This document shows positions 9,044-16,892 of a stretch of DNA of 40,589 bases, piece after piece (position 1 is the stretch's first letter; each line of letters starts with the position of its first letter). Under the pieces are notes generated by a model that ran no database searches, was not told the origin of the DNA, and saw only the letters and a program-made list of their open reading frames with translations. The DNA lies in assembly GCA_027038555.1 (NCBI GenBank), contig JALVVX010000027.1, positions 1 through 40,589 on the forward strand, written 5' to 3'. The position numbers and the translations under genes are program-made. The DNA comes from Nautiliaceae bacterium. GTDB lineage: Bacteria; Campylobacterota; Campylobacteria; Campylobacterales; Nautiliaceae.

Positions 9044-9053
9044 CCAAAAAGCG

Positions 9054-9083
9054 ATTTTAAAAAATTGATTTAAGTCAATTTTT
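9054..9083 (-). terminator. Terminator overlapping the pdxA stop codon
   Basis: On the minus strand AAAAATTGA (9083-9075) pairs with TCAATTTTT (9068-9060), loop of 6, followed by further T's. The stop codon lies inside the stem. Confidence 0.5.
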
Positions 9084-9974
9084 ATGTAAAAAGATATATT
9101 TTATCGCATTTTCATAACTTAATGTTTTGGCTTTGCCTTTATATGCGATATCAAATGCCGTTCCGTGGTCTACTGATGTCCTAAGAATCGGTAGATTCAA
9201 TGAAACATTTATGCTTTCATCAAAATAAAGAGCTTTTAAAGGAGCAAGACCTTGGTCGTGATACATTGCAATAAAGCGTCCCTTTTTTGTGCTAAACGCA
9301 ATATCCGGAACAAGCGGTCCGTAAAAAATATTTTTATCAAGCATTTCGTTTGCTTCCAAAATTGCCGGAAGTATCTCTTTTATCTCTTCATCTCCTAAAA
9401 CTCCTCCGTCTCCTGCATGAGGGTTGAGTCCTAAAACACCTATATTTTCAAAATTCGTACTTTTATAAAAATCTATAAAAAACTCAATTAAATCATTTTT
9501 TTTTATTTTAGAAGGAACTTCACGAAGTGGAATATGCTCCGTAAAAAGTGCCACATAAAGTTTTTCGCATCCGAGCATCATAATTGCATTTTTTTTGAAA
9601 ACATCCCTTAATACCTCCGTGTGACCTTTGTATTTTATACCAGCTTTACTCCAAGATTCTTTGTTTATCGGAAGTGTTGTTATTGCTTCAACTTTTTTTT
9701 CTTTTGCAAGTTCTATTGCCTTAACGAAAGATTTGTATGAATACTCTCCCGCCTTGGCATCAATAACTCCGGGTTTTATTTCAAAATCGCCTTCAACTTT
9801 TATAATTTCAAAATCATCAGGTATCTTGTAATTTAAAAGTTTTGCCCCTTTTTCAAGCATTTTTCTGTTTATACAATAAAGAGGTTTTACCCATTGTTTA
9901 ATTGTATCGTGGGCTTTTAGAGCAATTTCAAGCCCAACTCCATTTAAATCGCCTATACTAATTGCAACCTTCAT
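9075..9974 (-). CDS. pdxA: 4-hydroxythreonine-4-phosphate dehydrogenase
   Basis: Oxidises 4-phosphohydroxy-threonine with NAD in the DXP-dependent pyridoxal-phosphate pathway; the product feeds PdxJ, encoded at 21664-22449. At 299 residues it is somewhat shorter than the ~330 of enterobacterial PdxA. The N-terminal SIGDLNGVG motif is at 6-14. The three expected metal-binding histidines are present: His147 (TEHIPL), His186 (NPHAGDGG) and His239 (MYHDQGLAPLK). It follows kdsB by 2 nt and shares its transcript. Confidence 0.93.
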   Translation of the reverse strand: MKVAISIGDLNGVGLEIALKAHDTIKQWVKPLYCINRKMLEKGAKLLNYKIPDDFEIIKVEGDFEIKPGVIDAKAGEYSYKSFVKAIELAKEKKVEAITTLPINKESWSKAGIKYKGHTEVLRDVFKKNAIMMLGCEKLYVALFTEHIPLREVPSKIKKNDLIEFFIDFYKSTNFENIGVLGLNPHAGDGGVLGDEEIKEILPAILEANEMLDKNIFYGPLVPDIAFSTKKGRFIAMYHDQGLAPLKALYFDESINVSLNLPILRTSVDHGTAFDIAYKGKAKTLSYENAIKYIFLHKN

Positions 9975-9976
9975 TT

Positions 9977-10696
9977 TTAGTTCCTATAAAGTTTTGCCCA
10001 TTCTCTGGCTTTTTCCAGGTCTTCTTTTGTATCTATTCCAAAACTGTTGGTATTTACTTTAATCATTTTTATTTTGTATCCGTTTTCTATAACTCTTAAT
10101 TGTTCAAGTTTTTCTATATGTTCAAGATGTCCTTTTAAATTTACAAAAGTATCGAGGGTTTTTTTTGTAAAACCATAAATACCGATATGTCCTTTATATG
10201 AATGGGGCTGATTATCCCTGTTATAGGGAATTTTACTTCTTGAAAAGTATAGTGCGTAGGAATTTTTATCTATTACAACTTTTACGAGGTTAGGGTCTTC
10301 CGCATCGAGTTCGCTGATTTGTTTATAACAGCTGACCATATTGAATTCATTTTGGTTCTTTAAAAGTTCGTTTTTTACGGCTTTTAGAATGTCAGGTTCT
10401 AAAAATGGTTCGTCTCCTTGCATATTTATAACAATATCATTTTCTTTAAGACCAATTATATCTGCTGCTTCTTTTATTCTATCGCTACCGCTTTGATGAT
10501 TTTTGTTTGTCATTACCGCATTAAAGCCGTATTTATTACACACATCTATTACTTCTTTTGAATCGGTGGCGATTAAAACCTCATCAATCTCTTTTGCAAC
10601 ATTTGCACAATGTATTATCATTGGAATGTCATTGATTTGTGCTAAAACTTTATTCGGAAGTCTTGATGAGCTAAGACGTGCCGGGATAATTATCAT
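9977..10696 (-). CDS. kdsB: 3-deoxy-manno-octulosonate cytidylyltransferase (CMP-Kdo synthetase)
   Basis: Activates Kdo with CTP for lipopolysaccharide inner-core synthesis. At 239 residues it has the normal length. The nucleotide-binding N-terminus IPARLSSSRLPNKVL (4-18) is diagnostic, with INMQGDEPF near residues 90-98 and a VRVIENG-like end segment. The start is the ATG at 10696, preceded by AAGGA. The partner gene kdsC lies at 29282-29779. First gene of the kdsB-pdxA unit. Confidence 0.94.
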   Translation of the reverse strand: MIIIPARLSSSRLPNKVLAQINDIPMIIHCANVAKEIDEVLIATDSKEVIDVCNKYGFNAVMTNKNHQSGSDRIKEAADIIGLKENDIVINMQGDEPFLEPDILKAVKNELLKNQNEFNMVSCYKQISELDAEDPNLVKVVIDKNSYALYFSRSKIPYNRDNQPHSYKGHIGIYGFTKKTLDTFVNLKGHLEHIEKLEQLRVIENGYKIKMIKVNTNSFGIDTKEDLEKAREWAKLYRN

Positions 10697-10708
10697 TTAA
10701 TTCCTTTT

Positions 10709-10724
10709 TGATAAAATTATAACA
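10709..10724. promoter_or_regulatory. Overlapping divergent extended -10 elements (kdsB / methyltransferase)
   Basis: Minus strand: TG-T-TATAAT (10724-10716) for kdsB. Plus strand: TG-A-TAAAAT (10709-10717) for the methyltransferase gene. The two -10 elements share bases 10716-10717, so the promoters should exclude one another. A plus-strand start near 10724 leaves a short leader with AAAGGAG at 10732-10738. Confidence 0.55.
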
Positions 10725-10744
10725 TTAAATCAAAGGAGTTAATA

Positions 10745-11428
10745 CTGAAACTTAAACAACCAAAAGAGGGATATTGTTATAATTCGGATACAATGTTTTT
10801 ATATGATTTTATAAGCGGGTTTAATATAAAAGGTGAAGTTTTAGAAGTCGGAGGAGGGTGTGGAGTCCTCGGACTTCTTTTAAAAAGGGATTTTTCAAAA
10901 ATAAATTTAACGGTAATAGAAAAACAAAAACTTATGTATGAGTTTATAATAGAAAACTCAAAAATAAACAATCTTGAATTGGATGCGTTAAATGAGGATT
11001 TTTTGGAATATGAATTTGATAAAAAATTTGATTTTATTGTTTCCAATCCCCCTTTTTATCAAGGAACACTTAAAAGTGACAATGAAATTAAACGTATTGC
11101 AAGATATGAGGAATTTTTACCGATGGATAAATTATTTAAAAAGGTAAATTCTTTACTTAAAGAAAGAGGTGAGTTTATTTTCTGTTATGATGCAAAAAGA
11201 ATTGATGATATAATTTCACAAATGCCAAAACCTTTGAAAATTACCGATTTAAGATTTTTTTATCCAAGAAATAACAAAAATGCGACCCTTGTTCTTGTGA
11301 GGGCAAAAAGACATGCAAAGTCAATGGTGAAAATACATCCGCCTCTGATTGGATTTGAAGGGAATGAATATTCCTCGGAAGCAAAAAAAATTTATAAAAA
11401 AGCAAATACGAAGAGTATAAAAATATAA
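10745..11428 (+). CDS. tRNA1(Val) adenine-N6 methyltransferase-like protein (TrmN6/YfiC type), CTG start
   Basis: A SAM-dependent N6-adenine methyltransferase, ~227 residues. Motif I is LEVGGGCGVLG and the catalytic NPPF tetrad is at about residues 101-104 (VSNPPFYQG). The first ATG in frame is at 10793, but the family's conserved start segment (QPKEGYCYNSD) is encoded upstream of it. Between the in-frame stop at 10712 and 10793 there is no ATG, GTG or TTG. CTG at 10745 lies 6 nt after a perfect AAAGGAG, so it is the best start; ATA at 10742 is less well spaced. Its stop overlaps the next gene by one base. Confidence 0.75.
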   Translation: MKLKQPKEGYCYNSDTMFLYDFISGFNIKGEVLEVGGGCGVLGLLLKRDFSKINLTVIEKQKLMYEFIIENSKINNLELDALNEDFLEYEFDKKFDFIVSNPPFYQGTLKSDNEIKRIARYEEFLPMDKLFKKVNSLLKERGEFIFCYDAKRIDDIISQMPKPLKITDLRFFYPRNNKNATLVLVRAKRHAKSMVKIHPPLIGFEGNEYSSEAKKIYKKANTKSIKI

Positions 11429-11462
11429 TGGAAAATGGAAAATTTAAAATGGAAAATGAAAA
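11428..11462. repeat. ATGGAAAATGG-type A/G-rich short repeat
   Basis: Imperfect tandem copies of ATGGAAAATGG / TTTAAAATGGAAAATG. The repeat provides the possible start codons and the first ~12 residues of the YkgJ-type gene. Related copies lie at 15520-15552 and 16371-16396. Confidence 0.5.
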
Positions 11463-11832
11463 CTTAATAAGTAAAGAAGGATTTCCTTATAAATTTAATC
11501 AAAATGCTTGTAAAGATTGTGATGGAAACTGTTGCATAGGAGAGAGCGGTTATATATGGGTGAGTCCAAAAGAGATTGAAGAAATTGCCGGATTTTTAAA
11601 GATGGATGTAGAGAAATTCAAGGAAATGTATCTTATAAAAGTCGGATATAAATATTCCTTAAAAGAAAAACCTTATAAAAACGGATTTGCTTGTATATTT
11701 TTTGCAAAAGGGTGCAGTATATATCCTGTACGGCCTAAACAATGCAGGACTTTTCCTTTTTGGGATTATTTTAAAACGCGTGTGAATGAATTAAAAAAAG
11801 AATGTCCAGGCATAATTGAAGATGGAGAATAA
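11428..11832 (+). CDS. YkgJ-family Cys-cluster (putative zinc/iron-binding) protein
   Basis: 134 residues with the YkgJ/CxxCxxxCC signature Cys28-Cys31-Cys35-Cys36, further cysteines at 89, 96 and 106, and the RPKQCRTFPFW segment typical of the family. It probably binds a metal; the biochemical function is unknown. The N-terminus (MENGKFKMENEN) is encoded by an A/G-rich repeat with three possible ATG starts at 11428, 11437 and 11449. The conserved region begins only near residue 18, so the exact start is uncertain. It overlaps the preceding methyltransferase by one base. Confidence 0.8.
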   Translation: MENGKFKMENENLISKEGFPYKFNQNACKDCDGNCCIGESGYIWVSPKEIEEIAGFLKMDVEKFKEMYLIKVGYKYSLKEKPYKNGFACIFFAKGCSIYPVRPKQCRTFPFWDYFKTRVNELKKECPGIIEDGE

Positions 11833-11835
11833 AAA

Positions 11836-13104
11836 TTGAAAATCAAAAATCTATTGTTTTTATTGATTTTTTTGGCCGGTTGTAGTGTAAAACAATTGCA
11901 AACAGGCAAAAAAGCATTTCCTCAGGAAGATAATTATATTATAAAAGCACTTGTTTATGAAAATAGTGGAGATTTTAAAGAAGCGGCAAAAATTTATATG
12001 TTTTTATATAAAAAAACCGACAAAGATGTTTATTACGTTAAATATCTTGATTCATTGTTTGCTCTTAAAAAATATGATGAGGTTATAAAAAAAGCCGATG
12101 AATTTTTGGATGAAAAATGTAATGACGAAATTTTTAAAATTAAAATTTTTGCTTTATTGGAAAAAAACGAGCTTGAAAAAGCCAAAGAAGAGCTTCTTAA
12201 TAATTTTAATAAAAAAGATGAATTTTTTTATTCTATGATGAGCTTTATTCTAATGAAACAAGGGAAATATCCTGATGCTTTGGCATATTCAAAAAGTAAT
12301 TATGCATTAAATCATACAAAAAGAAATCTTTTAAATCTTACCGATATACTGATAAAAAACAAAAAATATAATGAAGCCATAGCCTATTTAAATACAAGAC
12401 TTAAAGAAAAAGGATGTGAGTACGAAATCTGTATTAAATTGGCGCAAATATATAAAGAGCTTTATGATTATAAAAGAGTTGCTGAAATTTATGAAAAAAT
12501 CGGGAAATTCGATAAAAAATTTTATCTTTTGGCTTTGAATTATTACATGAATGAGGGAGAGTATAAAAATGCTGTAAAACTTATAAAAAAACATCATCTT
12601 GATGAAGAATATTTGATGTATATTTATGATGAAATGGGCAAATACAACAAAGCCGCTTTGGTGGCTATGAATCTTTATTTAAAAACAAAAGATTTGAGAT
12701 ATCTTCTTAAATATACTATATATATTTATAAAGCAAGTGATGATTTGAAAACGGCAAAAGAAGTTGTAAATAAACTTAAAATAATAGAAAAAAAAATAAA
12801 GACTCCTTTTGTTTATAATTTTTTAGGTTATGTATTGATTGATAAAAACATAAATCCCAAAGAAGGGCTTAAATACATTCAAAAAGCTATTGAAATGCAG
12901 CCTGATAATATAGAATATATCGATTCTTTGGCATGGGGATATTATAAACTTCATGACTGCAAAACTGCATGGGAAATTATAAAAGATATAAACAGTAGTG
13001 ACGAAATTATAAATATGCATAAAAAAAAGATTAAAAGGTGTTTGAATGATTCTGAAAAAAATAATAGACCAAACAAAAAAAGATTTACAAAAAAGAAAAA
13101 ATAA
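11836..13104 (+). CDS. TPR-repeat lipoprotein
   Basis: 422 residues starting at TTG, 8 nt after GGAG. A lipoprotein signal peptide ends in LAGC with the acylated Cys at residue 16, so the mature protein is anchored in the envelope. The rest is built from tetratricopeptide-like helical repeats, for example near residues 45-75 (AAKIYMFLYKK) and 330-370 (ALEYIQKAIEMQPDN-like unit), ending in a very basic tail. No specific function is assigned. The last 59 nt overlap trpC in another frame, and the trpC ribosome site lies inside this gene. Confidence 0.8.
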   Translation: MKIKNLLFLLIFLAGCSVKQLQTGKKAFPQEDNYIIKALVYENSGDFKEAAKIYMFLYKKTDKDVYYVKYLDSLFALKKYDEVIKKADEFLDEKCNDEIFKIKIFALLEKNELEKAKEELLNNFNKKDEFFYSMMSFILMKQGKYPDALAYSKSNYALNHTKRNLLNLTDILIKNKKYNEAIAYLNTRLKEKGCEYEICIKLAQIYKELYDYKRVAEIYEKIGKFDKKFYLLALNYYMNEGEYKNAVKLIKKHHLDEEYLMYIYDEMGKYNKAALVAMNLYLKTKDLRYLLKYTIYIYKASDDLKTAKEVVNKLKIIEKKIKTPFVYNFLGYVLIDKNINPKEGLKYIQKAIEMQPDNIEYIDSLAWGYYKLHDCKTAWEIIKDINSSDEIINMHKKKIKRCLNDSEKNNRPNKKRFTKKKK

Positions 13105-13816
13105 AGATGATTTTGAGAAATTTCTGAAAGTAAAAAGAAATTTCAGAGATGTTAAAAAGGCTCTTAAATCAACAGATGACAATCCATACAGAATAATTGC
13201 GGAAGTTAAAAAAGCAAGTCCGAGCAAAGGTATAATAAGAGAGGATTTCAATCCGGTTGAAATAGCTAAAATATATAATGAAGTCGCAGATGCAATGAGT
13301 GTTTTGACTGAACCTCATTTTTTTCAGGGTTCTATTGAATATTTAAAAAAAATAAATGAAATAAGTAAAATTCCGCTTTTAAGAAAAGATTTTATTATTG
13401 ATGAGTTTCAAATTGCCGAAGCTTATGCATCAGGAGCCGATTTTGTTTTGTTAATAGCAAAAGCACTTAATTTAAAAGAATTACAAAATCTGTATAATTT
13501 TGCTATAAATACTGGGCTTGAAGTGTTATTTGAAATACATGATGAAGAAGACCTTGATAAAGCCCTCAAAGTAGGAGCCGAGATTATAGGTTTTAATCAC
13601 AGGGATTTGAAAACTTTTGAAATGCATATGGATTTAAGTGAAAAATTAATAAAAAAATTACCAAAAAGTTGTATAATAGTGGCAGAGAGTGGAATTAATG
13701 ACTTTGGAACCGTAAAAAAACTTCATCAAAACGGTGTAGATGCATTTTTGGTAGGAGAACATTTTATGAGACAAAATGATATTAAAAAGGCAGTTTTAGA
13801 ATTGAAAGGAATATAA
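13046..13816 (+). CDS. trpC: Indole-3-glycerol phosphate synthase
   Basis: Converts carboxyphenylamino-deoxyribulose phosphate to indole-3-glycerol phosphate in tryptophan synthesis. At 256 residues it is a monofunctional TIM barrel. Motifs: AEVKKASPSKG near 49-59, LLRKDFIIDEFQI near 110-122 and VAESGIND near 211-218. The usual INNRDL segment reads FNHRDL, a mild deviation. The ATG at 13046 follows AAAGGTG and gives the standard MILKKIID-type start, hence a 59-nt overlap with the TPR lipoprotein gene. No other trp gene is in the window. Confidence 0.93.
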   Translation: MILKKIIDQTKKDLQKRKNKDDFEKFLKVKRNFRDVKKALKSTDDNPYRIIAEVKKASPSKGIIREDFNPVEIAKIYNEVADAMSVLTEPHFFQGSIEYLKKINEISKIPLLRKDFIIDEFQIAEAYASGADFVLLIAKALNLKELQNLYNFAINTGLEVLFEIHDEEDLDKALKVGAEIIGFNHRDLKTFEMHMDLSEKLIKKLPKSCIIVAESGINDFGTVKKLHQNGVDAFLVGEHFMRQNDIKKAVLELKGI

Positions 13817-14527
13817 ATGATTAAATCTTTTATTATAGATTTTTTCATATCTGTTTTATTATCGACAATATTGTTTTTTCTTTTAACTAAAATATTTTTG
13901 TTAAATACCGGAAGCGCATATATTTTTTCTATTGTAGTGTTTGCAATTATATTTATTTTTTCAATAATACTTTCTTTTTATTTACATAAAATTAAAGAAA
14001 AAATCGATTTTTTAAATTTGCAAATTGAAAAACTGAATAAATTTGATGAAATAACAGATGTTTATAATAGAAATTTTCTTTTGGAAAATTTGCAAAGATA
14101 TTTTGATATTTCAAAAAGAAAAGAAATTCCTTTGAGTATTATGATTATCAATATTGACAATTTTAAAAGAATTAATGAAAAATTTGGTTTTGAAAAAGGA
14201 AATGAAATTTTAAAAGATGTTTCCAAAGTGTTGAAAAATAATCTCAGAGGAATGGATATAATAGGTAGATACAGCTCAGATGAATTTTTAATCGCTTCTT
14301 TTTCGACAAAAGAGGAATTTTTAAAACTTGCTGCAAGAATACATAATCTTTTGAAAAGCATAAAAAATGATAATATAAATATTGAAATAAGCATCGGTGT
14401 AACAGAAAGAAATAATTTCGACACATTGAAAGATATGCTTAGAAAGGCACAAGAAGCGGTATATTTGGCGCAAAAAAAAGGCGGGAACAGAGTAGATTTT
14501 CTGGAACATTTTTTGCTTATAGAGTAA
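13817..14527 (+). CDS. Membrane protein with degenerate GGDEF (SSDEF) domain
   Basis: 236 residues: two membrane segments (about 5-28 and 36-57), a short coiled linker, then a GGDEF-type domain from about residue 75. The domain opens with FDEITDVYNRNFLL and has the metal/nucleotide motif IDNFKRIN (Asp114, Asn118). The signature loop is SSDEF (Ser153-Phe157) in place of GGDEF, so cyclic-di-GMP synthesis is doubtful, although single-Gly variants can be active. It starts directly after the trpC stop and precedes flgH. Confidence 0.8.
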   Translation: MIKSFIIDFFISVLLSTILFFLLTKIFLLNTGSAYIFSIVVFAIIFIFSIILSFYLHKIKEKIDFLNLQIEKLNKFDEITDVYNRNFLLENLQRYFDISKRKEIPLSIMIINIDNFKRINEKFGFEKGNEILKDVSKVLKNNLRGMDIIGRYSSDEFLIASFSTKEEFLKLAARIHNLLKSIKNDNINIEISIGVTERNNFDTLKDMLRKAQEAVYLAQKKGGNRVDFLEHFLLIE

Positions 14528-14538
14528 AAAGGGTGTAA

Positions 14539-15246
14539 TTGAAAAAAATAATTTTATTCTCTTCACTTGTGTTTTTTATCGGGTGTGCTTCACATCCGAT
14601 GGATCCCGATATTAGTATGACTCCTCCTAAGTATGTTGAAGAAATGCCAAGCCGTGATAATGACAATATTGTCAATAATCCAGGTTCTCTTTTTACCAAT
14701 TCTGATAATCTTTTTTCCGATACAAAAGCCAAAAAAGTAAATGATATTGTTACCGTTGTAATTACCGAGCAAGTGATACAATCTTCACAAGCTACCAAAA
14801 AGCTTAATGAATCAAATCAGGATAACGGAGGGCTTTTTGATGCGAGCATAAGCGGCGGTGTTAATGTAGGAGGGAAAAAATACGGTATTTCAAAAACAGG
14901 GCTTAGCTTGAATTTGCCTTCTATGAATTCCAATAGAGCTTTTAACGGAAGCGGAGTTCAGGACAGGAAAGAAAAATTTCAGACAACTATTAGTGCAAGA
15001 ATAGTAAAAGTTTTAAAAAACGGAAATTATTATATTTACGGTACAAGAGAAATTTTCGTAGATGGTCAAAAGCAGATTATTAAAATAGCCGGAGTTATCA
15101 GACCTCAGGATATAGGGGCAGATAATACAATAGATTCAAAATACATTTCCGATGCAAAAATAAAATATGTAACACAGGGAGATATAAAAGAATATACCGA
15201 GCCTAACTGGTTTGTGAAGTTTTGGAATAAAATTTCACCTTGGTGA
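14539..15246 (+). CDS. flgH: Flagellar L-ring protein precursor
   Basis: Outer-membrane lipoprotein that forms the L-ring around the flagellar rod. 235 residues, normal length. It starts at TTG. The signal peptide ends FIGC with lipidated Cys16. The FlgH domain includes NDIVTVVITE near residues 72-81, an NRAFNGSGVQDRKEKFQTTISARI segment around 136-160 and the IKIAGVIRPQDI strand near residue 185. The other flagellar ring genes are not in the window. It abuts the convergent hemW with no intergenic base. Confidence 0.9.
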   Translation: MKKIILFSSLVFFIGCASHPMDPDISMTPPKYVEEMPSRDNDNIVNNPGSLFTNSDNLFSDTKAKKVNDIVTVVITEQVIQSSQATKKLNESNQDNGGLFDASISGGVNVGGKKYGISKTGLSLNLPSMNSNRAFNGSGVQDRKEKFQTTISARIVKVLKNGNYYIYGTREIFVDGQKQIIKIAGVIRPQDIGADNTIDSKYISDAKIKYVTQGDIKEYTEPNWFVKFWNKISPW

Positions 15247-16377
15247 TTATTCTATTATATAAGCGCTTAGCGCATCGGCAAGTAAAAAATCATTAGAGTG
15301 AATTTTACTTTCTTTTTTGAAAAGTTTATTTTCATTTATTAAAATTTCTACTCTTTTTTTCTCTTCTTTGTTTAAAATATCCTCTTCAAATCCGGTTATG
15401 CTTCTAAGTCCTAAAAGAACTTTTTCTTTTTTTATGTCGTTATCTGTTAAATATTCATACACATAATGCGTAGGGTTTTTTATGTATTTATTTACATCAG
15501 TTTGTGTGTAATATCTAAAATTTTCATTTTTCACTTTACACTTTTTACTTTTAATAAACCCCACAGCCCCCGAGCCTATACCAAGATACTCTTTATGCTC
15601 CCAATAAGCTAAATTATGAAGGCACGGTTTGCCAAAATTTGAAATTTCATATTGTTTAAATCTTTTTTTTATTTCCTTAATAAACCATATTTCAAGCTCT
15701 TCATCATCTTTTCTTTTGCTGTAATCACCTTCCCATTTTGTATTTTCTTCTATCATCAGAGAATATGCACTTAAATGAGTAACCGGAAGTGAATCTATAA
15801 TTTTTAAATCGTTTTTTAGTAATTCATAATTATCTAATACCGTTGCATATATAATATCAAGATTAATATTTTCAAAACCGGCTTTTTTTGCATTTAGAAT
15901 GGTATTTATTGCAAGTTTTGATGAGTGATTTCTATTTAAAAATTTTAATTTTTCCCCATTAAAACTTTGAACTCCGAAACTGATTCTGTTTACACCGAAA
16001 TTTTTAATGTTTTTTAACCATTCGTATGAAGCGTTTGGGTTTGATTCTATTGTGATTTCTTTTGTGTTTTTTAAAAAGGGCTCTAAAAGTTTAAAAAGTT
16101 TTTCATAAAAAGGCAAAGGCATGGTTGAAGGAGTGCCTCCTCCTATAAAAACCGTTTCAAACTCCTTGACTTTAAATTTTTCTATATCGTGTAAAAACTG
16201 TTTTTTTACTGCCTCAAAATAATCTTTTTTGAGATGATTTAAGTTCGTATATGAATTAAAAGCGCAATAATTGCATTTGCTGTCACAAAAAGGTATGTGA
16301 ATATAAAGTAGTGGAGATTTGAGAATGGAAAATTTATAGTTATTGTTTGATTTTCGTTGTATTGATTTTTTCTCCAT
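15247..16377 (-). CDS. hemW: HemW-type radical SAM protein (heme chaperone)
   Basis: Radical SAM enzyme of the HemW family (formerly HemN-like coproporphyrinogen oxidase). The cluster cysteines are Cys31, Cys35 and Cys38 in CDSKCNYCAF, without the extra Cys typical of true HemN. GGGTPSTM and GVQSFNGEKLKFLNR follow. Residues 1-22 are a non-conserved extension, and residues ~276-286 (KSKKCKVKNEN) look like an insertion. Both stretches are associated with A/G-rich short repeats in the DNA. The repeat at 16371-16396 also supplies the GGAG ribosome site and the ATG. Confidence 0.88.
   Translation of the reverse strand: MEKKSIQRKSNNNYKFSILKSPLLYIHIPFCDSKCNYCAFNSYTNLNHLKKDYFEAVKKQFLHDIEKFKVKEFETVFIGGGTPSTMPLPFYEKLFKLLEPFLKNTKEITIESNPNASYEWLKNIKNFGVNRISFGVQSFNGEKLKFLNRNHSSKLAINTILNAKKAGFENINLDIIYATVLDNYELLKNDLKIIDSLPVTHLSAYSLMIEENTKWEGDYSKRKDDEELEIWFIKEIKKRFKQYEISNFGKPCLHNLAYWEHKEYLGIGSGAVGFIKSKKCKVKNENFRYYTQTDVNKYIKNPTHYVYEYLTDNDIKKEKVLLGLRSITGFEEDILNKEEKKRVEILINENKLFKKESKIHSNDFLLADALSAYIIE
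15520..15552. repeat. A/G-rich short repeat inserted in frame in hemW
   Basis: On the minus strand this reads as a run of AAAGTG/AAAAATG-like units and encodes residues ~276-286. It is low complexity and similar in type to the repeats at 11428 and 16371. Confidence 0.45.
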
Positions 16378-16396
16378 TTTCCATTCTCCATTTTTT
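16371..16396. repeat. ATGGAGAATGGAAAATGGAG-type repeat at the hemW start
   Basis: On the minus strand the repeat runs AAAAAATGGAGAATGG then AAAATGGAGA. It contains both a GGAG ribosome-binding sequence and the hemW ATG. Confidence 0.5.
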
Positions 16397-16399
16397 GGT

Positions 16400-16405
16400 T
16401 ATAAT
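16400..16405 (+). promoter_or_regulatory. -10 element of rppH-lysC operon
   Basis: TATAAT 20 nt before the rppH TTG start, next to the repeat at the hemW start. AAAAAAGG serves as ribosome site. Confidence 0.6.
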
Positions 16406-16425
16406 TTTACAAAAAAAGGTGAAAT

Positions 16426-16884
16426 TTGAAAAAATACAGACCAAATGTAGCGGCAATCATACTTTCACCTAAATATCCCGAAAAAGTTGAAGTTTTTGTG
16501 GCAAAACGAACAGATGTAGACGCATGGCAGTTTCCACAAGGCGGGATTGATGAAGGGGAGAGTCCAAGAGAAGCACTTTTAAGAGAGCTTAAAGAAGAAA
16601 TAGGTACCGATAAAGTGGAAATAATAGCAGAGATGCCTGAGTGGTTAAGTTATGATTTTCCGAAAATGATTGCAAGAAAAATGTATCCTTATGACGGACA
16701 GACTCAAAAATATTTTTTGGTGAGATTAAAACCAAACGCAAAAATAAATCTTAATACGGAAATACCCGAGTTCAAAGATTATAAATTCGTACCTTTGAAT
16801 AAAGTATTCGAATATGTTAAATCTTTCAAAAGACCCGTATATAAAAAAGTAATTGACTATTTCAAAAAAAATGGTTATTTATAA
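16426..16884 (+). CDS. rppH: RNA pyrophosphohydrolase (Nudix)
   Basis: 152-residue Nudix hydrolase of the RppH/NudH type, which removes pyrophosphate from RNA 5' ends to trigger decay. The [10 protein letters not shown] start segment and [12 protein letters not shown] are typical. The Nudix box is complete ([20 protein letters not shown], with REL..EE). It starts at TTG. The next gene, lysC, follows after 8 nt with GGAG, so they are cotranscribed; RppH upstream of lysC is a familiar arrangement in this phylum (from memory). Confidence 0.92.
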   Translation: MKKYRPNVAAIILSPKYPEKVEVFVAKRTDVDAWQFPQGGIDEGESPREALLRELKEEIGTDKVEIIAEMPEWLSYDFPKMIARKMYPYDGQTQKYFLVRLKPNAKINLNTEIPEFKDYKFVPLNKVFEYVKSFKRPVYKKVIDYFKKNGYL

Positions 16885-16892
16885 GGAGAAAA

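Noticed and set aside
13817-14527. Active diguanylate cyclase call
   Set aside because: The signature is SSDEF instead of GGDEF, so only a GGDEF-like domain is claimed.
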